Shown: positions 41,870-49,294 of the stretch, piece by piece | Layout of the letters: every line of letters starts with the position of its first letter | How positions within the stretch are numbered: position 1 is the stretch's first letter | Assembly (NCBI GenBank): GCA_017405865.1 | Contig: JAFQZN010000008.1 | Span: 17,539 to 81,538, forward strand | Direction of reading: 5' to 3' | Length of the DNA: 64,000 nt | Origin: Oscillospiraceae bacterium | Lineage (GTDB): Bacteria > Bacillota > Clostridia > Oscillospirales > Oscillospiraceae | Position numbers and translations under genes: made by a program | The notes under the pieces: generated by a model | What the model was told of the DNA's origin: nothing | Databases searched by the model: none | Seen by the model: only the letters and a program-made list of their open reading frames with translations

Positions 41870-41900
41870 GCCGCTCACTTCCCTTTTGTTTGATAATCCT

Positions 41901-41929
41901 ATTATAGCAAACATTTGTTCTAATATCAA
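41901..41929 (-). promoter_or_regulatory. Promoter of the dinB operon
   Basis: On the - strand: TTGATA (41929-41924), 17-base spacer, TATAAT (41906-41901). The spacer holds the LexA-like box. Confidence 0.8.
41909..41920 (-). promoter_or_regulatory. LexA-like operator (GAAC-N4-GTTT)
   Basis: GAACAAATGTTT lies inside the promoter spacer and matches the Firmicute LexA half-sites GAAC-N4-GTTC with one change. It implies SOS induction of dinB and its small neighbour. Confidence 0.65.
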
Positions 41930-41988
41930 GAGGAATTTTACGGAACTTGCATTTTTGGCAAAAAACTGCTATGATCTCTTGACAGGGA

Positions 41989-41997
41989 TGATATAAT
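41989..41997 (+). promoter_or_regulatory. Extended -10 promoter of smpB-ppi
   Basis: TGATATAAT (extended -10) without a good -35 at the usual distance. Confidence 0.5.
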
Positions 41998-42025
41998 ATA
42001 TTACGGCGCGAAGGGCGGTGAGCAG

Positions 42026-42490
42026 ATGGAAAACAAGGGAGTCAAGATCATAGCGAAAAATGCCAAGGCGTTCCACGAATACTTCGTGGAGGAGCGCTTC
42101 GAGGCGGGCATCGAGCTGTTCGGCACCGAGGTCAAATCCATCCGGCTCGGCACGCTGAATCTGAAGGACGCATGGTGCCAGGTGAAAAACGGCGAGCTTT
42201 GGATCCGTCAAATGCATATCAGTCCCTATGAACAGGGCAACATATTCAACAAAGACCCGGTGCGTCCGCGCAGACTGCTCCTGCACAAGCGGGAGATCAT
42301 GCGGCTGTTCTCCAAGGTCAAGCTGGAGGGCTATTCGATCATTCCCCTCTCCGTGTACCTGAAAAACTCGCGGGTCAAGCTGGAGATCGCGCTCTGCAAG
42401 GGCAAAAAGCTCTACGATAAGCGGCAGGACGCCGCCAACAAGGACGCGCGCCGTCAGATTGACCGCGCGATGAAAGAAAGGAATCACTGA
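42026..42490 (+). CDS. smpB: SmpB, SsrA-binding protein
   Basis: Partner of tmRNA in rescuing stalled ribosomes. The 154-residue product shows [33 protein letters not shown] at the start, [16 protein letters not shown], then [13 protein letters not shown]-type [16 protein letters not shown], and a basic C-terminal tail that enters the ribosomal mRNA channel. GGCGGTGAG precedes the ATG. The tmRNA gene itself lies 600 bases downstream after one intervening gene, so both partners may share a transcript. Confidence 0.97.
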   Translation: MENKGVKIIAKNAKAFHEYFVEERFEAGIELFGTEVKSIRLGTLNLKDAWCQVKNGELWIRQMHISPYEQGNIFNKDPVRPRRLLLHKREIMRLFSKVKLEGYSIIPLSVYLKNSRVKLEIALCKGKKLYDKRQDAANKDARRQIDRAMKERNH

Positions 42491-42491
42491 T

Positions 42492-43028
42492 ATGGAAAAC
42501 CCCATTGTCACACTGGAAATGGAAAACGGCGGCGTCATCACCGCAGAGCTCTACCCCGACGTCGCGCCGCAGTCGGTCTATAACTTCATTGCGCTGGCGA
42601 ACAGCGGCTTCTACGACGGACTGATCTTCCACCGCGTCATCCCCGGCTTTATGATCCAGGGCGGCTGCCCGGAGGGCACCGGCATGGGCGGACCCGGCTA
42701 CTGCATCAAGGGCGAATTCCTCTTCAACGGCGTAGACAACAAGCTCAAGCACAAGCGCGGCGTACTGTCGATGGCGAGAGCGTCCTCCCCCAACTCCGCT
42801 GGTTCGCAGTTCTTCATCATGCATCAGGACGCGCCGCATCTGGACAAGCAGTACGCAGCCTTCGGCAAGGTACTCAGCGGCATGGAGGTCGTCGATGCGA
42901 TCTGCAAGGTCAAGACCGACGGCAACGACCGCCCCATGACGGAGCAGAAGATCAAGTCCATCCGCGTCGATACCAAGGGCGAGACGTATCCGGAGCCCAA
43001 GAAGCTGCCGGACCCTTTCCACAGATAA
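42492..43028 (+). CDS. Cyclophilin-type peptidyl-prolyl isomerase
   Basis: Cytoplasmic PPIase of 178 residues without signal peptide. The cyclophilin core is visible: [37 protein letters not shown] (catalytic Arg and Phe), [22 protein letters not shown] and [14 protein letters not shown]. It begins one base after the smpB stop, with AAAGGAA upstream, and so is translated from the same message. Bacterial orthologues act as general protein-folding catalysts. Confidence 0.95.
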   Translation: MENPIVTLEMENGGVITAELYPDVAPQSVYNFIALANSGFYDGLIFHRVIPGFMIQGGCPEGTGMGGPGYCIKGEFLFNGVDNKLKHKRGVLSMARASSPNSAGSQFFIMHQDAPHLDKQYAAFGKVLSGMEVVDAICKVKTDGNDRPMTEQKIKSIRVDTKGETYPEPKKLPDPFHR

Positions 43029-43049
43029 ACAAATAATCATACTGTCCGC

Positions 43050-43079
43050 CGGTGAGCGGGATACGAAAACCGCTCACCG
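43050..43079 (+). other. Stem just before tmRNA 5' end
   Basis: Perfect 10-base arms CGGTGAGCGG / CCGCTCACCG with a 10-base loop, 8 bases before tmRNA. It may be a partial terminator or a processing site; no separate ssrA promoter was found. Confidence 0.55.
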
Positions 43080-43087
43080 CGAAATAC

Positions 43088-43440
43088 GGGGGCGCACCGG
43101 TTTCGACGGGGGCAGTGAGGCTTGAATAGCGGGTCGTGGCGCCTGACCACGATAAAACGGGTAACTTTTTCTAAATTAACTGACAACAATCAGTTCGCTC
43201 TGGCTGCCTAATTAGGCCGGCCCATCCGCCCCGAAAGGTCCACGAGTCGGGCTCGGGTGTCATTTGAGTGGAGAACGTGCGTGCGGTAAGCTTTGCCCGT
43301 ACCATGCACCTATGAAGCTACTGAATCCGGCAGAGTGTCTGCTCCCGGCCGGATGAGGGAATGTAAATAACAGACTGCACCCGGAGAAGTTCCTGTCAAG
43401 CTGTTTTCGGACGGGAGTTCGACTCTCCCCGCCTCCACCA
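43088..43440 (+). ncRNA. ssrA: tmRNA (SsrA)
   Basis: The 353-base RNA rescues stalled ribosomes and adds a degradation tag. The 5' end GGGGGCG pairs with CGCCTCC before ACCA. The 5' tRNA-like part has the usual GCACCGGTTTCGACGGGGGC, and the 3' part ends GTTCGACTCTCCCCGCCTCC-ACCA. The tag frame reads ...DNNQFALAA and stops at TAA (43213-43215). The exact resume codon is uncertain because the usual GCN alanine codon is not obvious upstream of AAATTAACTGAC. Confidence 0.95.
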
Positions 43441-43441
43441 T

Positions 43442-43482
43442 GCAAAAGAGAGGACACGCCAACGGCGCGTCCTCTCTTTTGC
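43442..43482 (+). terminator. Terminator of tmRNA
   Basis: Long stem with arms beginning GCAAAAGAGAGGAC and ending GTCCTCTCTTTTGC around a small loop. Confidence 0.9.
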
Positions 43483-43497
43483 ATCTTCGGAAACGAA

Positions 43498-43620
43498 GGG
43501 GGATCGAAAGCTCAAATCGGAACAGCGCGGTGCGCTGTTCCTGCAACCAGTCCGGAGACTGGTTGCTGCCTTTGTTTTTTGCCAGCGGCAAAAAACGCAA
43601 ACGATCCCCCTAAGGTCCAC
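43498..43620 (+). repeat. Cloverleaf-like folded repeat after tmRNA (copy E2)
   Basis: Closing arms GGGGGATCG (43498-43506) and CGATCCCCC (43602-43610) enclose three perfect hairpins: GGAACAGCGC/GCGCTGTTCC (43519-43541), GCAACCAGTC/GACTGGTTGC (43543-43566) and GTTTTTTGCC/GGCAAAAAAC (43574-43596). The right arm continues TAAGGTCCACCA, like the 3' end of a tRNA. No coding frame is credible. Confidence 0.75.
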
Positions 43621-43686
43621 CACGAGAGAATAATCCGACTAGAAAAATGAAATTATGATCTTTTTGTGAATAATGGTCCCACCCTC

Positions 43687-43715
43687 TTGACAAGCCCGGC
43701 AAGGCACGGTATAGT
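43687..43715 (+). promoter_or_regulatory. Promoter of clpB
   Basis: TTGACA (43687-43692), 17-base spacer, TATAGT (43710-43715). Confidence 0.85.
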
Positions 43716-43728
43716 GATGACAACAGGA

Positions 43729-43755
43729 TTAGCACTCTCATGACCAGAGTGCTAA
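43729..43755 (+). promoter_or_regulatory. Perfect CIRCE element (HrcA operator)
   Basis: TTAGCACTC, nine bases, GAGTGCTAA: an exact match to the HrcA operator, placed between the promoter and the clpB ribosome site. It implies heat-shock control by HrcA. Confidence 0.95.
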
Positions 43756-43792
43756 AAGCGAATAGAGTCCTTGCTCGGAAAGGAGAATACAG

Positions 43793-46387
43793 ATGAACGC
43801 AAACAAGTATACGAAGAAATCTCTGGAGGCGATCCAGAGCGCACATCAGATCGCGGTTGATGAAAGCAATCAACAGATCGAACAGGTCCACCTGCTTGCC
43901 GCGCTGTTGCGGCAGGAGAACGGCCTCATTCCGCAATTGCTCAAAAAGATGGAACTCACACCGGAGAGTCTCGACGCTGCCGCGGAGCAGCAGATTTCCA
44001 AACTGCCGAAGGTTACCGGGTCCGGTCGGGAGGTGGATCGTTATTATATCTCCGACTCGGTCGATCAGGTCTTTGCGCACGCCGAGCAGGCTGCGCAGTC
44101 TATGAAAGATGAATATGTGTCGGTGGAACACCTGTTCCTTGCCCTGGTCGACCGACCGGACGACACGCTGAGAGATCTTTTCCGCACCTACCGAATCCAG
44201 AAAGAAAGCGTTATGAAAGCGCTGGTGGAGATTCGGGGAAACCAGCGGGTCACCTCCGACAACCCCGAAGATACTTATGAGGCCTTGGAGAAGTTCGGGA
44301 CTGATCTGGTCAAGCGGGCCAGGGAGAAGAAGCTGGACCCGGTGATCGGCAGAGACGAGGAGATCAGGAACGTGATCCGGATCTTGTCGAGAAAGACCAA
44401 GAACAATCCCGTTCTGATCGGTGAACCTGGCGTCGGCAAGACCGCGATCGCGGAGGGTCTGGCCCAGCGGATCGTAAAGAAAGACGTTCCGAAAAGCCTG
44501 CAGGACAAGAGCATCTTCTCTCTGGATATGGGCGCGCTGATTGCCGGCGCGAAATACCGCGGCGAATTTGAAGAACGCCTGAAGGCGGTCCTGACCGAAG
44601 TCAAAAAGAGCGAAGGCAGGATCATCCTGTTTATCGATGAACTGCATACGATCGTCGGCGCGGGCAAAACCGAGGGCTCGATGGACGCCGGCAACCTGCT
44701 CAAGCCGATGCTGGCGCGGGGCGAACTGCACTGCATCGGCGCTACGACACTTGACGAATACCGTCAGTATATCGAAAAGGATCCGGCGCTGGAACGGCGG
44801 TTCCAGACGGTCCTGGTCAATGAACCGACCGTAGAGGATACGATCGCCATTCTGCGCGGCCTGGAAGAGCGCTATGAGGTGTTCCACGGCGTGAAGATCA
44901 CCGATCCGGCAATCATTGCAGCCGCAAAACTGTCCGACCGCTATATCACCGACCGCTTCCTGCCGGATAAGGCAATCGACCTGATCGACGAGGCTTGCGC
45001 GCTGATCCGTACAGAGATGGACTCCATGCCGACGGAGCTTGATATGGTACAGCGGAAGATCATCCAGATGGAGATCGAGGAAGCCGCGCTGAAGAACGAG
45101 GAGGACGACCTCTCAAAGAGCCGTCTCGCCGAGCTGCAAAAAGATCTCGCGGAAAACCGGGATAAGTTCAACGCGATGAAGGCCAAGTGGGAAAACGAGA
45201 AGAACGCCATCGGCAAGATCCGACAGCTCAGAGAACAGATCGAACGGCTGAACGCGGAGATCGAGCAGGCGGAGCAGACCTACGATCTGGAAAAAGCAGC
45301 AAAGCTGAAATACGGCGATCTGCCGGAAGCCAAACGTCAGCTCGAAGAAGAGGAGCGTCTTGCGCAGAACGCAAAGGAACAGAGCATGCTGCGCAACAAG
45401 GTGACCGAAGAGGAGATCGCAAAGATCGTCGAGCGCTGGACCGGCATCCCCGTGGCAAAGCTGGTGGAGGGAGAGCGGGAGAAGCTTCTGCACCTGGACG
45501 AACACCTGCACAAGCGGGTCGTCGGGCAGGACGAGGCGGTCAAAAGCGTCTCCGAAGCCATTCTGCGCAGCCGCGCAGGCATCCAAGACCCCAATCGCCC
45601 GATCGGTTCCTTCCTCTTCCTGGGTCCCACGGGCGTAGGCAAAACGGAACTGGCCAAGACCCTTGCCGCAGAACTCTTTGACGACGAAAAAAATCTGGTC
45701 AGGATCGACATGTCCGAGTACATGGAGAAGTTTTCCGTGTCCCGACTGATCGGCGCGCCTCCCGGCTACGTCGGCTACGAGGAGGGAGGCCAACTGACCG
45801 AAGCCGTCCGCAGACGGCCCTACTGCGTCGTCCTGTTCGACGAGATCGAAAAAGCGCACCCGGACGTGTTCAACATTCTTCTGCAGGTTCTGGACGACGG
45901 GCGGATCACGGACTCCCAGGGCCGGACCGTAGACTTTAAGAATACGATCATCATTCTGACGTCCAACCTCGGCTCATCCTATCTGCTCGACGGGATCGAC
46001 GCCGACGGCAATATCACCGAGGCGGCAAAAGCCAAGGTCGAGGCGCTGCTGAAAACCAATTTCCGCCCGGAGTTCCTGAACCGGCTGGATGAGATCGTAT
46101 TCTACAAGCCGCTGACAAAAGAGAACGTACGCGGGATCATCGACCTGCAGATCAAGGCGCTGAATCTGCGGCTGGCGGAGAAGCAGCTTCACTGCACGCT
46201 GACGCAGGCGGCCAAGGACGCGATCATTGATGCAGCCTTTGACCCGCAGTTCGGCGCGCGTCCGCTCCGCCGCTATGTACAGCATACGGTCGAAACGATG
46301 CTGGCCCGCCGGATCCTGCAAGGCAGTCTCACCGCCGGGCAGGAACTGACGGTCGACGCGGTGAACGGAACGCTGGTCATCCGCTGA
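43793..46387 (+). CDS. clpB: ClpB disaggregase
   Basis: 864-residue Hsp100 chaperone that extracts polypeptides from aggregates with DnaK. It has a Clp N-domain (about 1-145), the first AAA+ module with Walker A GEPGVGKT and Walker [10 protein letters not shown], a middle coiled coil (about 405-525, [18 protein letters not shown]), and a second AAA+ module with [16 protein letters not shown] and [15 protein letters not shown]. The C-terminus is typical. AAAGGAG precedes ATG 43793. The middle coiled coil separates ClpB from ClpC. Regulation by HrcA is indicated by the CIRCE element. Confidence 0.97.
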   Translation: MNANKYTKKSLEAIQSAHQIAVDESNQQIEQVHLLAALLRQENGLIPQLLKKMELTPESLDAAAEQQISKLPKVTGSGREVDRYYISDSVDQVFAHAEQAAQSMKDEYVSVEHLFLALVDRPDDTLRDLFRTYRIQKESVMKALVEIRGNQRVTSDNPEDTYEALEKFGTDLVKRAREKKLDPVIGRDEEIRNVIRILSRKTKNNPVLIGEPGVGKTAIAEGLAQRIVKKDVPKSLQDKSIFSLDMGALIAGAKYRGEFEERLKAVLTEVKKSEGRIILFIDELHTIVGAGKTEGSMDAGNLLKPMLARGELHCIGATTLDEYRQYIEKDPALERRFQTVLVNEPTVEDTIAILRGLEERYEVFHGVKITDPAIIAAAKLSDRYITDRFLPDKAIDLIDEACALIRTEMDSMPTELDMVQRKIIQMEIEEAALKNEEDDLSKSRLAELQKDLAENRDKFNAMKAKWENEKNAIGKIRQLREQIERLNAEIEQAEQTYDLEKAAKLKYGDLPEAKRQLEEEERLAQNAKEQSMLRNKVTEEEIAKIVERWTGIPVAKLVEGEREKLLHLDEHLHKRVVGQDEAVKSVSEAILRSRAGIQDPNRPIGSFLFLGPTGVGKTELAKTLAAELFDDEKNLVRIDMSEYMEKFSVSRLIGAPPGYVGYEEGGQLTEAVRRRPYCVVLFDEIEKAHPDVFNILLQVLDDGRITDSQGRTVDFKNTIIILTSNLGSSYLLDGIDADGNITEAAKAKVEALLKTNFRPEFLNRLDEIVFYKPLTKENVRGIIDLQIKALNLRLAEKQLHCTLTQAAKDAIIDAAFDPQFGARPLRRYVQHTVETMLARRILQGSLTAGQELTVDAVNGTLVIR

Positions 46388-46551
46388 ATTTGCAACGATT
46401 CTTTTTCAGCACATCAAATGAACGATTGTCTGGAAATCAAGATAATCTTGATTGTATCCATCAACACGGCATCACAGAGCTTTCATGAAAGCATAGGATT
46501 TCATGAGGGAAACAGAATCGTTTGCTATACGAAATGCTTTCGCCTTGTCAT

Positions 46552-46600
46552 CTGGTTCCTTCGGGGGTTCGAATCCATCTGTCAAACACACAAATCCATC
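46552..46600 (+). repeat. T-arm-like fragment and repeated tail
   Basis: GGGGGTTCGAATCC (about 46563-46576) resembles a tRNA T-loop but has no matching cloverleaf. The following CAAATCCATCTTTTCC recurs near 47031-47046, and both copies are followed by short hairpins. It looks like a tRNA-derived remnant. Confidence 0.45.
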
Positions 46601-46618
46601 TTTTCCGTACCCCATAGA

Positions 46619-46651
46619 CAAAAAACACCATCCTTTCGGATGGTGTTTTTT
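46619..46651 (+). terminator. Terminator-like hairpin before E3
   Basis: Arms AAAACACCATCC / GGATGGTGTTTT with a TTTC loop and trailing T. Confidence 0.8.
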
Positions 46652-46669
46652 GGTGGAGATGAAGAAAGG

Positions 46670-46780
46670 GAGAGTCGAAAAACTAAATCGCGGATCTCCG
46701 TTGGAGAGCCGCTTCGACCAGTGCAAACACTGGTCGATCCATTAGTTCGCGCAGCGGACGCAAACGACTCTCCCCGCCTC
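46670..46780 (+). repeat. Folded repeat copy E3 with tmRNA-matching right end
   Basis: Closing arms GGGAGAGTCG and CGACTCTCCC enclose a hairpin CGACCAGTG/CACTGGTCG and two weaker ones. The right arm plus flank, CGACTCTCCCCGCCTC, equals 16 bases of the tmRNA 3' end located 3.3 kb upstream. Layout matches E2. Confidence 0.7.
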
Positions 46781-46821
46781 AGAAAATACCGTTCCTCTCG
46801 AAACGGTGTTTTCAGCGTAAT

Positions 46822-46994
46822 CCCCCCCCTTCGGGTGGGCGAAATCGCCTTCGGCGGTGAAATTGCCCTTCGGGCAGTGAAATCCGCCTCGCCAGCGGGT
46901 GGGTGGATTTCATTTCACTTTGCGGCGCAGCTGCAAAATTTCACGTTTGTCGTCGGTCAAACATTTCACGTCGAGAAAGCAAAACATTTCACAA
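46822..46994. repeat. Array of short hairpins spaced by GAAAT/TTTCA words
   Basis: Successive stems such as CGCC-TTCG-GGCG and GCCC-TTCG-GGGC are separated by GTGAAAT, and the second half repeats the word as its reverse complement ATTTCAC. The array thus has overall mirror symmetry. No frame with a ribosome site is present. Together with 46388-46821 and 46995-47100 it fills a gene-free stretch. Confidence 0.6.
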
Positions 46995-47104
46995 AAATGC
47001 CTAGAAAGTCCGAAGCTCTTGTGTAGAACCGCAAATCCATCTTTTCCCAACCCCAAGACACAAAAGAACCTCTTTTGTCCGCAAAGGCAAGAGAAGTTTC
47101 TTGA

Positions 47105-47133
47105 TTGAAATGCATGGTCAAGCATGATATAAT
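47105..47133 (+). promoter_or_regulatory. Promoter of the Bro-N/Fic operon
   Basis: TTGAAA (47105-47110), 17-base spacer, TATAAT (47128-47133) with an extended TG before the -10. Confidence 0.8.
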
Positions 47134-47230
47134 TGGAATTAGGAACTGTATAAGCACATTTTGTTTTTTCTGCGCTTTGGCACACTATTTGTTATTGGAA
47201 AAATGATTCCGTGCGTTTTAGGAGGGCATT

Positions 47231-48085
47231 ATGCAAAAAACATCCATACGTTTTTTTGAAGATATACCGGTGCGCGCCGTTTGGGATGACGAAAGCTCCA
47301 AATGGTGGTTTTGCGCTGTGGATGTTGCGGAGGCGTTGACTGGGAGCAAAAATCCTCGTTCATATTGGAACAAAATTAAAAGCCGTAAAAATGAGTTGTC
47401 GACAATTTGTCGACAACTGAAACTAAAAGCGCGGGATGGCAAGCTGTACAGCACCGACGTTGTGGACGAGCAAGGGCTTAACACGGTCATTGCGCTGATC
47501 CCGAGCAAAAAAGCCGACGTATTTGCCCGGTGGATGAAACGCATGGAGACCTCGCTGGATGAAAAAAGCAAGCAAAAGGCATACGAGCTTTTTGAAAGCG
47601 GCTTCATCGACAACATCGAAGTCGGAACGGCGAAGGGCTTGCAGCAGATCCACGGATACATTTTCGGCGGGCTCTATGATTTTGCCGGGCAGATACGGAC
47701 GCTCAATATCGCAAAGGGCGGGTTTGCCTTTGCGCCCGCACGGTATCTGGACGGGGCTCTTGCGCATGTCGAAAAAATGCCGGAAAGTACGCTGGAAGAA
47801 ATCGTCAAAAAGTACGTTGAAATGAATGTTGCGCATCCGTTTATGGAAGGTAACGGCAGAAGCACACGCATCTGGCTCGATTTGATTTTAAAGAAGAATC
47901 TGAAAAAATGCGTTGACTGGAGCCTGATCGACAAAAAAGACTATCTTGCCGCTATGCGTGAAAGTGTCGACGATCCGGCGGGAATTTACGGACTGATAAA
48001 GAACGCCTTGACCGATGATATTCACAGCCGTGAGATCAATATGAAAGGGATTGATTACTCGTATTATTACGAGACCGAGGACTAG
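47231..48085 (+). CDS. Bro-N domain fused to class III-type Fic AMPylase
   Basis: 284 residues. The N-terminal 100 form a Bro-N/antirepressor-like DNA-binding domain ([26 protein letters not shown]...[14 protein letters not shown]). Residues about 120-270 are a Fic domain with the intact catalytic motif [12 protein letters not shown] and flap [18 protein letters not shown]. The C-terminus, [12 protein letters not shown], ends with an S-x-x-x-E inhibitory motif like that of class III Fic enzymes. It would transfer AMP to a protein target and may bind DNA. AGGAGGG precedes the ATG. The next gene starts at the very next base. Confidence 0.88.
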   Translation: MQKTSIRFFEDIPVRAVWDDESSKWWFCAVDVAEALTGSKNPRSYWNKIKSRKNELSTICRQLKLKARDGKLYSTDVVDEQGLNTVIALIPSKKADVFARWMKRMETSLDEKSKQKAYELFESGFIDNIEVGTAKGLQQIHGYIFGGLYDFAGQIRTLNIAKGGFAFAPARYLDGALAHVEKMPESTLEEIVKKYVEMNVAHPFMEGNGRSTRIWLDLILKKNLKKCVDWSLIDKKDYLAAMRESVDDPAGIYGLIKNALTDDIHSREINMKGIDYSYYYETED

Positions 48086-48739
48086 ATGATGAATCAGGAA
48101 TGGATCGAAAGAACAGAGGAATTTCTGAAAGAGAAATTCAATGCGGCGATATATCTGAATGCGCACCCGGCGGATAAGGACTATCGGATCGAGCACACCT
48201 ACCGCGTCGCGAATATCGGCAGGCAGATCGCGCAAAAAGAGGGCTTCGACGAAACAGAAATGGTACTCGCCTGCCTCCTACACGATATTTCTTACTGTGA
48301 GGAGTTCGGCGAAAATGGCTGGATCGAGCACGGACGGCGCGCCGCGCAGATCTCCCGTCCGTTTTTGCGGGAGCTCGGAATGGCGGAGGACCGGATCAAT
48401 GACATTTGCTACGGCATCGCGATCCACGTGGACGACAAGGCGGACTTTGACGGCGAGCGGACGCCCTTTGCGCTGTCCGTCGGCGACGCGGACAATATCG
48501 ATCGATTCGACGCCTATCGCATTCACGAAACACTGTATCACGACGGCTTTCTTGAAAAACCGCTGGAGGAAAAGCGCGAATATGTGGAAAAACGGCTCGG
48601 CAGACTGCGCGAATTGACGAGCATGCCATTGGGTACGAAAACAGCGGAAGCGCTTTGGAAATCGCGGCTTGTGTTCTATACCGAGTTTTATGAAAAGCTC
48701 GCGGCGCAGCTCGCCTGCAGCGAATGCGTCCTGCCATAA
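48086..48739 (+). CDS. HD-domain phosphohydrolase
   Basis: 217-residue HD-family metal-dependent phosphohydrolase. The metal motif is IEHTYRVANIGRQIA (His), then LACLLHDISYCEEF (His-Asp), and a distal aspartate in DADNIDRFDAYRIHE. Substrate is unknown; relatives act on nucleotides. It starts directly after the Fic stop, so it is coupled to the AMPylase. A functional link, for example cleaving a nucleotide signal, is only inferred. Confidence 0.85.
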   Translation: MMNQEWIERTEEFLKEKFNAAIYLNAHPADKDYRIEHTYRVANIGRQIAQKEGFDETEMVLACLLHDISYCEEFGENGWIEHGRRAAQISRPFLRELGMAEDRINDICYGIAIHVDDKADFDGERTPFALSVGDADNIDRFDAYRIHETLYHDGFLEKPLEEKREYVEKRLGRLRELTSMPLGTKTAEALWKSRLVFYTEFYEKLAAQLACSECVLP

Positions 48740-48752
48740 TTGAGGGGCAACT

Positions 48753-49217
48753 ATGAAAAAGTACGTCCAACGCGCACAATATTGGTTTTTGGTACTGACG
48801 CTTCTATCTTTTGTTTGTATTGTTGTCGGCGTAGTATTGCGCGTCTTTTTCTCTGACAGCTCACAATTTATTTGGCTGCTGATTCTTTCAATTCCCTTGT
48901 TTCTGCTGTTCTTTCCGTGCTATATCGCTGTTGCGCGTTCCTATCTTTTGATTGACAGTGAAAAGATCGTTTTTCCGGTGACGCGCATTCCGAAAACAAC
49001 GCTCAAACGAAACACAGTGTATTTTTCGGATATTGCTTGGGTGGAAGAAAGGTTTTCCAAAGGAGATTTTATATCGCAGACATTGGATTCTTATTCTTAT
49101 ACCTTTCGCATGAAGAGCGGAGATTCCTTCACGGAAACGCTGTTGCCGTACGGCAAGAAGCAGGAAGCCGAGATCGTCTCGATCCTCAAAAGCAGAGTTA
49201 AATATAAGCCAGAATAA
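48753..49217 (+). CDS. Hypothetical two-helix membrane protein, PH-like tail
   Basis: 154-residue protein with two hydrophobic helices at about 10-32 and 40-62, followed by a beta-rich cytoplasmic tail (SYLLIDSEKIVFPVTRIPKTTLKRNTVYFSDIAWVEE) that resembles a bacterial PH-type fold. I do not recognise it further. It follows the HD gene by 13 bases behind GAGGGG, and a terminator comes right after, so it closes the Fic-HD operon. Confidence 0.6.
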   Translation: MKKYVQRAQYWFLVLTLLSFVCIVVGVVLRVFFSDSSQFIWLLILSIPLFLLFFPCYIAVARSYLLIDSEKIVFPVTRIPKTTLKRNTVYFSDIAWVEERFSKGDFISQTLDSYSYTFRMKSGDSFTETLLPYGKKQEAEIVSILKSRVKYKPE

Positions 49218-49225
49218 TAACGACA

Positions 49226-49260
49226 CCGGCTCTCCCCTGTTTGGGGAAAGCCGGTGCATT
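49226..49260. terminator. Terminator between convergent operons
   Basis: CACCGGCT-x-TCCCC and GGGGA-AAGCCGGTG pair around TGTT; serves the Fic operon and may also stop the pilus operon, which ends at 49295 on the - strand. Confidence 0.8.
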
Positions 49261-49294
49261 ATTATGGGTGGAATACGGGCAGAACGCAGCGCGT

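Noticed and set aside
41979-41997. TTGACA before smpB as -35
   Set aside because: Only 7 bases from the TATAAT; an extended -10 explains the start better.
43260-43623. Several short - strand frames over tmRNA and the following repeat
   Set aside because: They are translations of tmRNA antisense and hairpin arms, a known source of false genes.
43610-44887. Open frame of 425 codons on the - strand
   Set aside because: Runs through the clpB promoter and CIRCE element and is antisense to clpB.
46552-46580. tRNA gene suggested by GGTTCGAATCC
   Set aside because: No acceptor, D or anticodon stems can be paired around it; treated as remnant.
46418-47026. 202-codon frame after clpB
   Set aside because: Passes through terminators, folded repeat and hairpin array; not a plausible protein.
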